NCBI RefSeq assembly: GCF_910592395.1
Contig: NC_088318.1
Span: 15,006,349-15,070,348 of the forward strand
Direction: 5' to 3'
From: Lineus longissimus
Taxonomy: Eukaryota; Nemertea; Pilidiophora; Heteronemertea; Lineidae
Length of the DNA: 64,000 nucleotides
Under the pieces are notes generated by a model. The model was not told the origin of the DNA and ran no database searches. It saw only the letters and a program-made list of their open reading frames with translations. Both the position numbers and the translations under genes were made by a program. Of the stretch, positions 44,301 to 56,300 are shown piece after piece (position 1 is the first letter of the stretch; every line of letters starts with the position of its first letter).

Positions 44301-47300
44301 GTGGTGCGCCTGTTGTCGTTGTAGCTGGTGGTGCGCCTGTTGTCGTTGTAGCTGGTGGTGCGCCTGTTGTAGTTGTAGCTGGTGGTGCACCTGTTGTGGT
44401 TGTCGCTGGAGGTGCGCCTGTTGTAGTTGTAGCTGGTGGTGCACCTGTTGTAGTTGTAGCTGGAGGTGCGCCTGTTGTCGTTGTAGCTGGTGGTGCGCCT
44501 GTTGTCGTTGTAGCTGGTGGTGCGCCTGTTGTAGTTGTAGCTGGTGGTGCGCCTGTTGTGGTTGTCGCTGGTGGTGCGCCTGTTGTCGTTGTAGCTGGTG
44601 GTGCGCCTGTTGTCGTTGTAGCTGGTGGTGCGCCTGTTGTAGTTGTAGCTGGTGGTGCGCCTGTTGTGGTTGTCGCTGGTGGTGCGCCTGTTGTAGTTGT
44701 AGCTGGTGGTGCGCCTGTTGTAGTTGTAGCTGGAGGTGCGCCTGTTGTCGTTGTAGCTGGTGGTGCGCCTGTTGTCGTTGTAGCTGGTGGTGCGCCTGTT
44801 GTAGTTGTAGCTGGTGGTGCGCCTGTTGTCGTTGTAGCTGGTGGTGCGCCTGTTGTAGTTGTAGCTGGTGGTGCGCCTGTTGTAGTTGTAGCTGGTGGTG
44901 CGCCTGTTGTCGTTGTAGCTGGAGGTGCACCTGTTGTAGTTGTAGCTGGTGGTGCGCCTGTTGTCGTTGTAGCTGGAGGTGCGCCTGTTGTAGTTGTAGC
45001 TGGTGGTGCGCCTGTTGTAGTTGTAGCTGGTGGTGCGCCTGTTGTAGTTGTAGCTGGTGGTGCGCCTGTTGTCGTTGTAGCTGGAGGTGCGCCTGTTGTA
45101 GTTGTAGCTGGTGGTGCGCCTGTTGTAGTTGTAGCTGGTGGTGCGCCTGTTGTAGTTGTAGCTGGAGGTGCGCCTGTTGTCGTTGTAGCTGGTGGTGCGC
45201 CTGTTGTAGTTGTAGCTGGTGGTGCGCCTGTTGTAGTTGTAGCTGGTGGTGCGCCTGTTGTAGTTGTAGCTGGTGGTGCGCCTGTTGTAGTTGTAGCTGG
45301 TGGTGCGCCTGTTGTCGTTGTAGCTGGAGGTGCGCCTGTTGTAGTTGTAGCTGGTGGTGCGCCTGTTGTAGTTGTAGCTGGTGGTGCGCCTGTTGTAGTT
45401 GTAGCTGGAGGTGCGCCTGTTGTCGTTGTAGCTGGTGGTGCGCCTGTTGTAGTTGTAGCTGGTGGTGCGCCTGTTGTAGTTGTAGCTGGTGGTGCGCCTG
45501 TTGTCGTTGTAGCTGGAGGTGCGCCTGTTGTTGTTGTAGCTGGTGGTGCGCCTGTTGTAGTTGTAGCTGGTGGTGCGCCTGTTGTAGTTGTAGCTGGTGG
45601 TGCACCTGTTGTAGTTGTAGCTGGAGGTGCGCCTGTTGTCGTTGTAGCTGATGGTGCGCCTGTTGTAGTTGTAGCTGGTGGTGCGCCTGTTGTAGTTGTA
45701 GCTGGTGGTGCACCTGTTGTCGTTGTAGCTGGTGGTGCGCCTGTTGTAGTTGTAGCTGGTGGTGCGCCTGTTGTCGTTGTAGCTGGAGGTGCGCTTGTTG
45801 TAGTTGTAGCTGGTGGTGCGCCTGTTGTAGTTGTAGCTGGTGGTGCACCTGTTGTAGTTGTAGCTGGTGGTGCGCCTGTTGTAGTTGTAGCTGGTGGTGC
45901 GCCTGTTGTAGTTGTAGCTGGTGGTGCGCCTGTTGTAGTTGTAGCTGGTGGTGCGCCTGTTGTCGTTGTAGCTGGAGGTGCGCTTGTTGTAGTTGTAGCT
46001 GGTGGTGCGCCTGTTGTAGTTGTAGCTGGTGGTGCGCCTGTTGTAGTTGTAGCTGGTGGTGCGCCTGTTGTAGTTGTAGCTGGTGGTGCGCCTGTTGTAG
46101 TTGTAGCTGGTGGTGCGCCTGTTGTAGTTGTAGCTGGTGGTGCGCCTGTTGTCGTTGTAGCTGGTGGTGCGCCTGTTGTAGTTGTAGCTGGTGGTGCGCC
46201 TGTTGTAGTTGTAGCTGGTGGTGCGCCTGTTGTGGTTGTCGCTGGTGGTGCGCCTGTTGTAGTTGTAGCTGGTGGTGCGCCTGTTGTCGTTGTAGCTGGA
46301 GGTGCGCCTGTTGTAGTTGTAGCTGGTGGTGCGCCTGTTGTAGTTGTAGCTGGTGGTGCGCCTGTTGTAGTTGTAGCTGGTGGTGCGCCTGTTGTCGTTG
46401 TAGCTGGAGGTGCGCCTGTTGTAGTTGTAGCTGGTGGTGCGCCTGTTGTAGTTGTAGCTGGTGGTGCGCCTGTTGTAGTTGTAGCTGGAGGTGCGCCTGT
46501 TGTCGTTGTAGCTGATGGTGCGCCTGTTGTAGTTGTAGCTGGTGGTGCGCCTGTTGTAGTTGTAGCTGGTGGTGCGCCTGTTGTAGTTGTAGCTGGAGGT
46601 GCGCCTGTTGTCGTTGTAGCTGGTGGTGCGCCTGTTGTCGTTGTAGCTGGTGGTGCGCCTGTTGTAGTTGTAGCTGGTGGTGCGCCTGTTGTGGTTGTCG
46701 CTGGTGGTGCGCCTGTTGTCGTTGTAGCTGGAGGTGCGCCTGTTGTAGTTGTAGCTGGTGGTGCACCTGTTGTCGTTGTAGCTGGTGGTGCGCCTGTTGT
46801 AGTTGTAGCTGGTGGTGCGCCTGTTGTAGTTGTAGCTGGTGGTGCGCCTGTTGTAGTTGTAGCTGGTGGTGCGCCTGTTGTAGTTGTAGCTGGTGGTGCG
46901 CCTGTTGTAGTTGTAGCTGGTGGTGCACCTGTTGTCGTTGTAGCTGGAGGTGCGCTTGTTGTAGTTGTAGCTGGTGGTGCGCCTGTTGTAGTTGTAGCTG
47001 GTGGTGCGCCTGTTGTAGTTGTAGCTGGTGGTGCGCCTGTTGTAGTTGTAGCTGGTGGTGCGCCTGTTGTAGTTGTAGCTGGTGGTGCGCCTGTTGTAGT
47101 TGTAGCTGGTGGTGTGCCTGTTGTAGTTGTAGCTGGTGGTGCGCCTGTTGTCGTTGTAGCTGGTGGTGCGCCTGTTGTAGTTGTAGCTGGTGGTGCGCCT
47201 GTTGTAGTTGTAGCTGGTGGTGCGCTTGTTGTAGTTGTAGCTGGTGGTGCGCCTGTTGTAGTTGTAGCTGGTGGTGCGCCTGTTGTCGTTGTAGCTGGTG

Positions 47301-50300
47301 GTGCGCCTGTTGTAGTTGTAGCTGGTGGTGCGCCTGTTGTAGTTGTAGCTGGTGGTGCACCTGTTGTAGTTGTAGCTGGTGGTGCGCCTGTTGTCGTTGT
47401 AGCTGGAGGTGCGCCTGTTGTAGTTGTAGCTGGTGGTGCGCCTGTTGTAGTTGTAGCTGGTGGTGCACCTGTTGTCGTTGTAGCTGGAGGTGCGCCTGTT
47501 GTCGTTGTAGCTGGAGGTGCGCCTGTTGTAGTTGTAGCTGCAATAAGAAGGCATGGTTGCAGGGTTCAATTAATTTTTTCAATACTACGTTTGTTATCTC
47601 TTCCTGTAGCATGCTGTCTATCTTAGTTGTACGAAACATCTGATATATATATTACCTTTTGACTTCAATGCACATTACATACATTTTCCTCCAACCAGTT
47701 TATATCCAAGGTACAAGGTTAAAGAATTTTCTTCCCATTGACTGTAACTTGAATTATGAATAAAACAGGACAATCTTTAAAAGATATCGCACTCACCACA
47801 GTCGACTTCATCTTGACAGTTTGGCCAAGTTTCCTCATCACATTCACATTCTCCATCACAGATCTCCCCAGGTTCGAAGCATGACTTTTTTAAAAACCAT
47901 ATCGAGCAGTTGATGGCTGGAATGTCTGGTTCTATGCATGCTACAAAAATATTATTATGGAGTGTAGTAGTTTTCGGAACACTATTTGCACCAGAAGAAT
48001 GGACTTCTTTTGCAACTACAAGTTTGCTGCTAAATATTTGTGTCCCACACAATGACATTGTCATGCATTATTATTACGTGCATGTACATCATTTCGGGAA
48101 CTGCTCTGGTATGGTAAGACAGAAACCATTATAGGAAAAAGGTTAACTTACTGCAGTTTAATTCATCCAAGCTGTTGTCACAGTCAGTGATGTTGTCACA
48201 TTGTTTACCACACTCATATACATTATTCCCACAATACACTGTTCCGCTCGCGCATTTAGTGGTGATAGTCTGGAGAATTAAGAATTTAGAAATAAGTGAC
48301 TAGTGGCTATTTATTACATTTCACGATGGCATGATTGTCCAATAAAAAATGCTCTACTTAGCTTATTCTCAGATCATTACTGAGTCGGATATATGATAAA
48401 ATAATAAAACCAACTGAGTACCTAATTCTTATCAGTACTGTTCCCCAGGTTATTTGATAGTTTCAACGGACAGCACCCAGAATATATTTCATACAGCTGC
48501 ACTGACAATGTTCGAGTTAGGCGACATAGTATGTTGTACTATCTACTATTTACTATTGTACTAATTACATAGTATGTTGTACGATTTACCGACAATCTGT
48601 TTCTTACCGTTGGTTTGGTTGGAGTAGTTGGTGCAGTGACGTCTGAAACACAAACAAAATTGCGATATTGATTAAATTTCGCTTAATGAAGATTCCTCCT
48701 TGCAGGTAGTGTTTATATATACCATGCTTTCGAAAGCTTTCGTACCCTTCAGGGAACTTCGTCAGTCTGCTGATTAAACTCGCACAGTGACTGACGAATC
48801 TTTACTCATTTCAGACACTTGAGTTAGTCAGTGACTGCCATATTGGGTATAGGTCGTGTATGGATATTTTGTGAAGTATATCTGCATTTCTCTTCAACAA
48901 CGCAGAAAAAAATTTTCGGCCAGTTAAAAAACTAAATACGCAAGAAATGTTCTGATTAAATTTTCTTATCTCTTAACATACTTTGTCCTTCAAAACATGC
49001 CATTATTTTCGCGTCTGCGATATGAGGAACATCATCGCCGTCGCCTGAGATTGACAATTTGATATATGCACCAGTTAATCTCGGGGAGAACTCGACACAG
49101 AATTTCCCAAATGGTTCACCCAAGATGTCATCCGACTGAAAAGAAGATTTGAAAAAATGATCAGTTATCCTTTAGAATGGCATATCAAGTTACAACATAC
49201 GACATAATTTTGTCACCAAAACAAGACTGTCCATCTGAAATTTAATTGAGAACGCGAAAGCATATGGATGGCAGCCATATTCGAACCTGTTGACCTTATA
49301 CACAATCACATATTCAGTTATAAAATAAAGATAATATAGCTTACCGTGATTGTTTTAACCACGGTGTAAATCGTTCCATCGGCACTGGTACTGATATCAA
49401 TCTTCCGAGAGTTGAATAATGAGTCGCTTTTGTATTTAACGAAATGTGAACGACTGCAGAACTTCTTAATCTCAATCGACGTTCCAGGTACTTGCATAAG
49501 TCGGTAGACAAGATAAACCTCTTTATCCACAATCCAATCGTTTTGTGTAGGCATCCAAATTCCTGATGATCCCTCGAGTGATTGTCTTGGACCCATGTAA
49601 ATTTCATCAACTGAGCTGGCAGAGACCTCAATAGCCGCCTCGGAGTAGGTAATTACAGTGTGTACACATTCTAAAACCAAAGATAATTGCATTTACCCCG
49701 GTAATCAAGGGAACGTTCAATGTATTTATGTCAAACGTTTGCCATGTAATCTATTCAACATCAATTAACAAAATCACAAAAATTTTATTTGATTCGAAAT
49801 CCCGAAACAAATTTCAGGAAGGCATTCACTTAAAGGGAGAGCTTGGCTTTGCCTCCAACGCCGTATGTCGGAGAGATAATGTTGGGTTTTAAAAACGCCA
49901 GATGTCACCACTTGTAGCACATCCAATACAAATCGCGGCAAACACAATATATATACATGGCAAGTAACGAAACGATAACATGCGCTTGCATATCTTCAGT
50001 GCGAGTAGTAAAACAACGGCTCACGTGCCCATGGTTTGACTTTCAGATTGTGTTAAATCGGTCTGGACGCAAGGACCCAACGTTCCGCGTAACGGCAAAA
50101 TATCGAAGCTGGCGAAAAATATATAACGGGTCACCGTGATCTCATTATGGACTTATAGCGCGATTATGGGGTTGTAACTATTTTGCTGTATATTGTCACG
50201 AGGAAAGAAAAGCACGCAATCTAACGCCGACTTATGTATGTAAAGTGATAATTAGAAGGTTTATGGTTCAGGAAATTATGCTTTATGCATTATGCTTTTG

Positions 50301-53300
50301 CAACTTGTAAGTCACCATATAAATATAGGGAAATGAGTTTAGCTCGGCGCTGAGGCGGCCGCTGTAATCAAAAGTGGTTGAGTCACTCTAGAAACTACTT
50401 GGTGATAACCAATGACGGACCTAACCAAAATTGCTTACATTTTCGCATTGCTACAATGAAAGACCTAATATTGAAACCACATGTCTGTTGAATGTGCATT
50501 AAGAGAGACTGGCGTCATGCCTAGTCTCTCTTAAAGCACAGTCAACAGACACCACTATACCCCCTCATACTCAGAAACCATAAACCCCTTCCAGCTATCT
50601 TTATACTTCTGAATCACAAACTTAGACGGTGTACTTGCATCGCTATACCAGCTCATGGAATCATTGTCCAGTACACAGAAGGTGATACTGTTGTTAGGAT
50701 TGGTGTACCTGCATCGCTATACCAGCTCAAAGAATCATTGTCCTGTACACAGAAGGCGATACTATTGTTAGGATTGCAATCACAGAGCAATCTGTACAAA
50801 GGAACTATTTCTACCTGTAGTTGTCGCAGCACTTGTTGTGGTTGTACCCGGTGGTGCACCTGTTGTAGTTGTAACTGGTGGTGCGCCTGTTGTAGTTGTA
50901 GCTGGTGGTGCCCCTGTTGTAGTTGTAGCTGGAGGTGCGCCTGTTGTAGTTGTAGCTGGAGGTGCGCCTGTTGTTGTTGTAGCTGGTGGTGCGCCTGTTG
51001 TAGTTGTAGCTGGTGGTGCACCTGTTGTAGTTGTAGCTGGTGGTGCGCCTGTTGTAGTTGTAGCTGGAGGTGCGCCTGTTGTAGTTGTAGCTGGTGGTGC
51101 GCCTGTTGTAGTTGTAGCTGGTGGTGCGCCTGTTGTAGTTGTAGCTGGTGGTGCACCTGTTGTAGTTGTAGCTGGTGGTGCGCTTGTTGTAGTTGTAGCT
51201 GGTGGTGCGCCTGTTGTAGTTGTAGCTGGTGGTGCTCCTGTTGTCGTTGTAGCTGGTGGTGCGCCTGTTGTAGTTGTAGCTGGTGGTGCACCTGTTGTAG
51301 TTGTAGCTGGTGGTGCACCTGTTGTGGTTGTCGCTGGTGGTGCGCCTGTTGTAGTTGTTACTGGTGGTGCGCCTGTTGTTGTTGTAGCTGGTGGTGCACC
51401 TGTTGTAGTTGTAGCTGGTGGTGCGCCTGTTGTAGTTGTAGCTGGTGGTGCGCCTGTTGTGGTTGTAGCTGGTGGTGCACCTGTTGTGGTTGTGGCTGGT
51501 GGTGCGCTTGTTGTAGTTGTAGCTGGTGGTGCGCCTGTTGTAGTTGTAGCTGGTGGTGCGCCTGTTGTAGTTGTAGCTGGTGGTGCGCTTGTTGTAGTTG
51601 TAGCTGGTGGTGCGCCTGTTGTAGTTGTAGCTGGTGGTGCTCCTGTTGTCGTTGTAGCTGGTGGTGCGCCTGTTGTAGTTGTAGCTGGAGGTGCGCCTGT
51701 TGTAGTTGTAGCTGGTGGTGCGCCTGTTGTAGTTGTAGCTGGTGGTGCGCTTGTTGTAGTTGTAGCTGGTGGTGCGCCTGTTGTAGTTGTAGCTGGTGGT
51801 GCGCCTGTTGTAGTTGTAGCTGGTGGTGCACCTGTTGTGGTTGTAGCTGGTGGTGCACCTGTTGTAGTTGTAGCTGGTGGTGCACCTGTTGTGGTTGTAG
51901 CTGGTGGTGCACCTGTTGTAGTTGTAGCTGGTGGTGCGCCTGTTGTAGTTGTAGCTGGTGGTGCGCCTGTTGTTGTTGTAGCTGGTGGTGCACCTGTTGT
52001 AGTTGTAGCTGGTGGTGCGCCTGTTGTAGTTGTAGCTGGTGGTGCGCCTGTTGTGGTTGTAGCTGGTGGTGCACCTGTTGTGGTTGTAGCTGGTGGTGCG
52101 CTTGTTGTAGTTGTAGCTGGTGGTGCGCCTGTTGTAGTTGTAGCTGGTGGTGCGCCTGTTGTAGTTGTAGCTGGTGGTGCGCTTGTTGTAGTTGTAGCTG
52201 GTGGTGCGCCTGTTGTAGTTGTAGCTGGTGGTGCTCCTGTTGTCGTTGTAGCTGGTGGTGCGCCTGTTGTAGTTGTAGCTGGAGGTGCGCCTGTTGTAGT
52301 TGTAGCTGGTGGTGCGCCTGTTGTAGTTGTAGCTGGTGGTGCGCTTGTTGTAGTTGTAGCTGGTGGTGCGCCTGTTGTAGTTGTAGCTGGTGGTGCGCCT
52401 GTTGTAGTTGTAGCTGGTGGTGCACCTGTTGTGGTTGTAGCTGGTGGTGCACCTGTTGTAGTTGTAGCTGGTGGTGCGCCTGTTGTAGTTGTAGCTGGTG
52501 GTGCACCTGTTGTGGTTGTAGCTGGTGGTGCGCTTGTTGTAGTTGTAGCTGGTGGTGCGCCTGTTGTAGTTGTAGCTGGTGGTGCGCCTGTTGTAGTTGT
52601 AGCTGGAGGTGCGCCTGTTGTAGTTGTAGCTGGTGGTGCGCCTGTTGTGGTTGTAGCTGGTGGTGCGCCTGTTGTAGTTGTAGCTGGTGGTGCGCCTGTT
52701 GTAGTTGTAGCTGGTGGTGCGCCTGTTGTAGTTGTAGCTGGTGGTGCACCTGTTGTAGTTGTAGCTGGTGGTGCGCTTGTTGTAGTTGTAGCTGGTGGTG
52801 CGCCTGTTGTAGTTGTAGCTGGTGGTGCTCCTGTTGTCGTTGTAGCTGGAGGTGCGCCTGTTGTAGTTGTAGCTGGTGGTGCGCCTGTTGTCGTTGTAGC
52901 TGGTGGTGCGCCTGTTGTAGTTGTAGCTGGTGGTGCACCTGTTGTAGTTGTAGCTGGTGGTGCACCTGTTGTGGTTGTCGCTGGTGGTGCGCCTGTTGTA
53001 GTTGTTACTGGTGGTGCGCCTGTTGTTGTTGTAGCTGGTGGTGCACCTGTTGTAGTTGTAGCTGGTGGTGCGCCTGTTGTAGTTGTAGCTGGTGGTGCAC
53101 CTGTTGTGGTTGTCGCTGGTGGTGCGCCTGTTGTAGTTGTAGCTGGTGGTGCACCTGTTGTCGTTGTAGCTGGAGGTGCGCCTGTTGTAGTTATTGTTGT
53201 TTTCGGTGTTGTTGTTGGTGGTGTTGTCGTCGTACTAACTGTTGTTGCTACAGTGAAGATAGTTTGAATTAATACATGCCTTTGCTAAAGTGTTGGAGTA

Positions 53301-56300
53301 TGTTGAATTTAACTTATCTGGCCAGCCAAAGAGCAATTAGCTGACTTGTTTCCAAACTTCAGTCACTAGTAAATAGCTCATAATTTATTGTTGACTGGCA
53401 AATAGCTCATAGTTTATTGTTGCTATATGATGTTAGTATCGATGATGATAAATATATACAGAATATGTTGAGCAGCAAATGTGCAATATTGGAAAGTTGA
53501 TAGGTATGCGGGGCCTCCCCAGAAATGTCAAATGTACATCTGATCGCTAATCTTGTACGAAGTTATTTGCTGCATGGTGGAGAAGCACCCTGAAATTCGT
53601 TGCTTTCCAACGAAAAAGGAGCAGACTCGTGCCTCCAGCGGCTGGTGAATAAAAAAACCACCTTCCACTATGTAACTATCATATCTAAAGTTGGCTGACT
53701 GAATATAATACTAAAACTTACTGAGCTCTTTAAAGCAACCCTCGATTGAAAGTCGCAACCCTATATTGTCCTCTGCATTTGCCTCAGCAACTTTGGTGAT
53801 CACAAGTTTCAAACCGGTCATCGAAACGCCAGGCAGGAAGCGAACCCTTCGCTCTGGAGAGTTCGGAAAGTACCTATCGGTCACCTTTAATTTATGAAAG
53901 TAATTTGATATGTTATTTGTTTTACGAACTTATGCTTTGACATTGGAATACCAAGTCGTACATAACCGCATTTCCTAGCCTGGTTGAACACCAGCCCGCA
54001 GATCCTAGCCCATGTAGTGTAGACCAAAATGAAAACGCTGAATTCAGTAAATATTTACAAAGCTATATTATGCAACATGTTGTTTGCAATTGTTTGGAAT
54101 TGATGTATTTCTGAAGATGAATATCACTTACCTTGTCGACCGTTTGATATGGACCATTTTTCTCTGCCTGGTATTGCAGGTTTAGTGTTCCAACATTGGC
54201 TCTTTCTAGCAAGTGTAAGCTGTGAACTTCAGTTGGAAATAGGCCGAGATCAATGTCAATGGTAACAACAGATTGCTTGGTAACCATGCTATCACCCGAG
54301 CCCTTCCTCAATTTCTCTATCTCAGATTTGTTTGTGATACCTGTGACTTTGATGCTCTCCGTGGGTATTTTAGCCGGGTTGTTCATTCCTTCCGTTATGT
54401 CACAGGGCGCTGGATATGGAATGTTTTTAAAATCAGATAGATTAACGTGCCTGAACAAAATATTATATGAGGCGTTAATAAACATGGGCTGATTAAGTGC
54501 TGGTTTTAATTGTTTTCATTGCAGATGTATGGTATATCGCCGACGACGGAGTCTATTTGTTTACGTGAAAAGCGAAGCGAAATTAAAGTAATACAGGTAA
54601 TAAATTGGTAAGATGGTAAAGTCACCAAACTTTGCCAACAGGTCATCAGTGACAACCTTTATACAGGATACGACTGATTGTTTAAAAGGTTGAAAATGAT
54701 AACAAAAGTTTAATGGGACGTTTTCCGAAATGCGCAGCATATATGGAAAATAGAAGCTTTTTCAATGTTCTTGGTACCAGTCATGCTTGGTACGCAATAC
54801 GCCTATGAAAAAGAGGTATCATTTCCAGCCGAGCCTAAAATTGTTGGACTTGGCTCAAGTGCACCAACGGTTTTTATTTGCTTGGCGGTTGATTTGACTT
54901 CTAGTTTTAAAAATATTTTTACAGACTTACACGGAGTAGTGGTTGTTCCAGTCGTCGTTGGTACTGAAAATGTATAGGAGGTATTCTACAAAAGAGTGAT
55001 TTGCTATACTATCCTTATCGGGGAAGCGATCATGACAGCGCATAGTCCCCATTGCATTACTTATGAATTCATGCACATTACCACATTGAAAGCAAATAAC
55101 ATTCCAGTTATTAATTTTCAAGAAAGTGCGAGTGATGGCCGATAGCCAACGGCTAATGGAGGGGATTGACTTTATTGGCTAAAATGATTGAAAAACTCTG
55201 TCAGCTATTGAACGAAAGGTTCAATGAAATAATTACCTGTGGGACTAGCTGTCGTTGTAGGCGGTGCAGTTGTTGCTATAATGTAGAGGATGTTTTAACT
55301 GTGTGAGATTTCAGTCTAGGACAAGGACAGAAAGCATTTTTCCTCTATGAAATAAATGTTTTTCAACTTTTGAAAAACATATTATGATTTTTTCGACCAA
55401 CACGAATATGCACCCTGTGGAGGTTTTTAAGCGAAATAGGCACACCAATTTCTTTTTCAGATGAGATATTCAAGGTGATATTAACATATCAAATTTGCTA
55501 ATCTCAAAGTGCTCGACTTGTGTGAGAGACAGAAACATGAAGTCAACTAATAATGTTTTTCAGTTTGTTCGTAAATAGCAGACAGCAGCATCAAACCAAA
55601 TCAAATGGATATTTGTGTTGTAGGGCGTTCAATGGACAAATCGATATTAATGTCATTGTGCAAGTTCCTTGCAAAACTGAAGTGTCATATCTGATTATCA
55701 CAAATATATCAACCCGTGGAAAAGATAGAAACATAAAATCATGTTTATTTGTTGTTATATACACTAGTATTTAGTGCCCACCCAATATCTGTACCACAGC
55801 TATGTTCTCTCCCTACTTACTGTTCTTTACGGGGAAGCAGGCAAACACTTCCAAATAGAACTTCACTGCTACGTCCGGTTCTTCTTGATAAACGATAATT
55901 TTGATGACCCTTGTAAATAGCGGTTCTTTTAATTCCAATTCCTCCTCCTCATCGAATTTCTCGCCAGATGGAATTTGGTTCGTTTTCTAAACAAAACAAA
56001 AGTACCAAGTGTTAGTGTTGAAAATTCAAAAGATTTCTTGCATTCTGTTGTTACCTGCTCATTTTTGCGCATAAAAACTTGTTCCCAATATTTATCGGAC
56101 ACCTCGCCTGTCACTAGTGTCAGTTGGGCATAACGCTCACTGTGGTTCCAATGTACACTTCAAAACACTGACAGGTCGGTACATGCAGATTAATGTACAC
56201 ATAGCAACGGGTAAAAATGCTGTTAATAGCGAGTTTCTGCAAATCTCACGAATTACAAATTACGAATTACAAATTGCTATTCATCCGAGAAAGATACAAC

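Noticed and set aside
36429-47639. Long ORFs reading HHQLQLQQA, NYNRRTTSY, VVVVAGGAP or CSCSWWCAC repeats
   Set aside because: Other-frame shadows of the 27-bp arrays. Only the PPATTTTGA frame joins neighbouring exons in phase.
29547-53190. CRISPR-like regular repeats
   Set aside because: Contiguous 27- and 30-bp tandem units with no spacers, inside spliced eukaryotic exons.
56041-56114. Possible extra exon TGEVSDKYWEQVFMRKNEQ (and its copy at 58171-58244) before the B exon
   Set aside because: Has a possible donor, but no acceptor gives a length that keeps frame; other A+B pairs splice directly.
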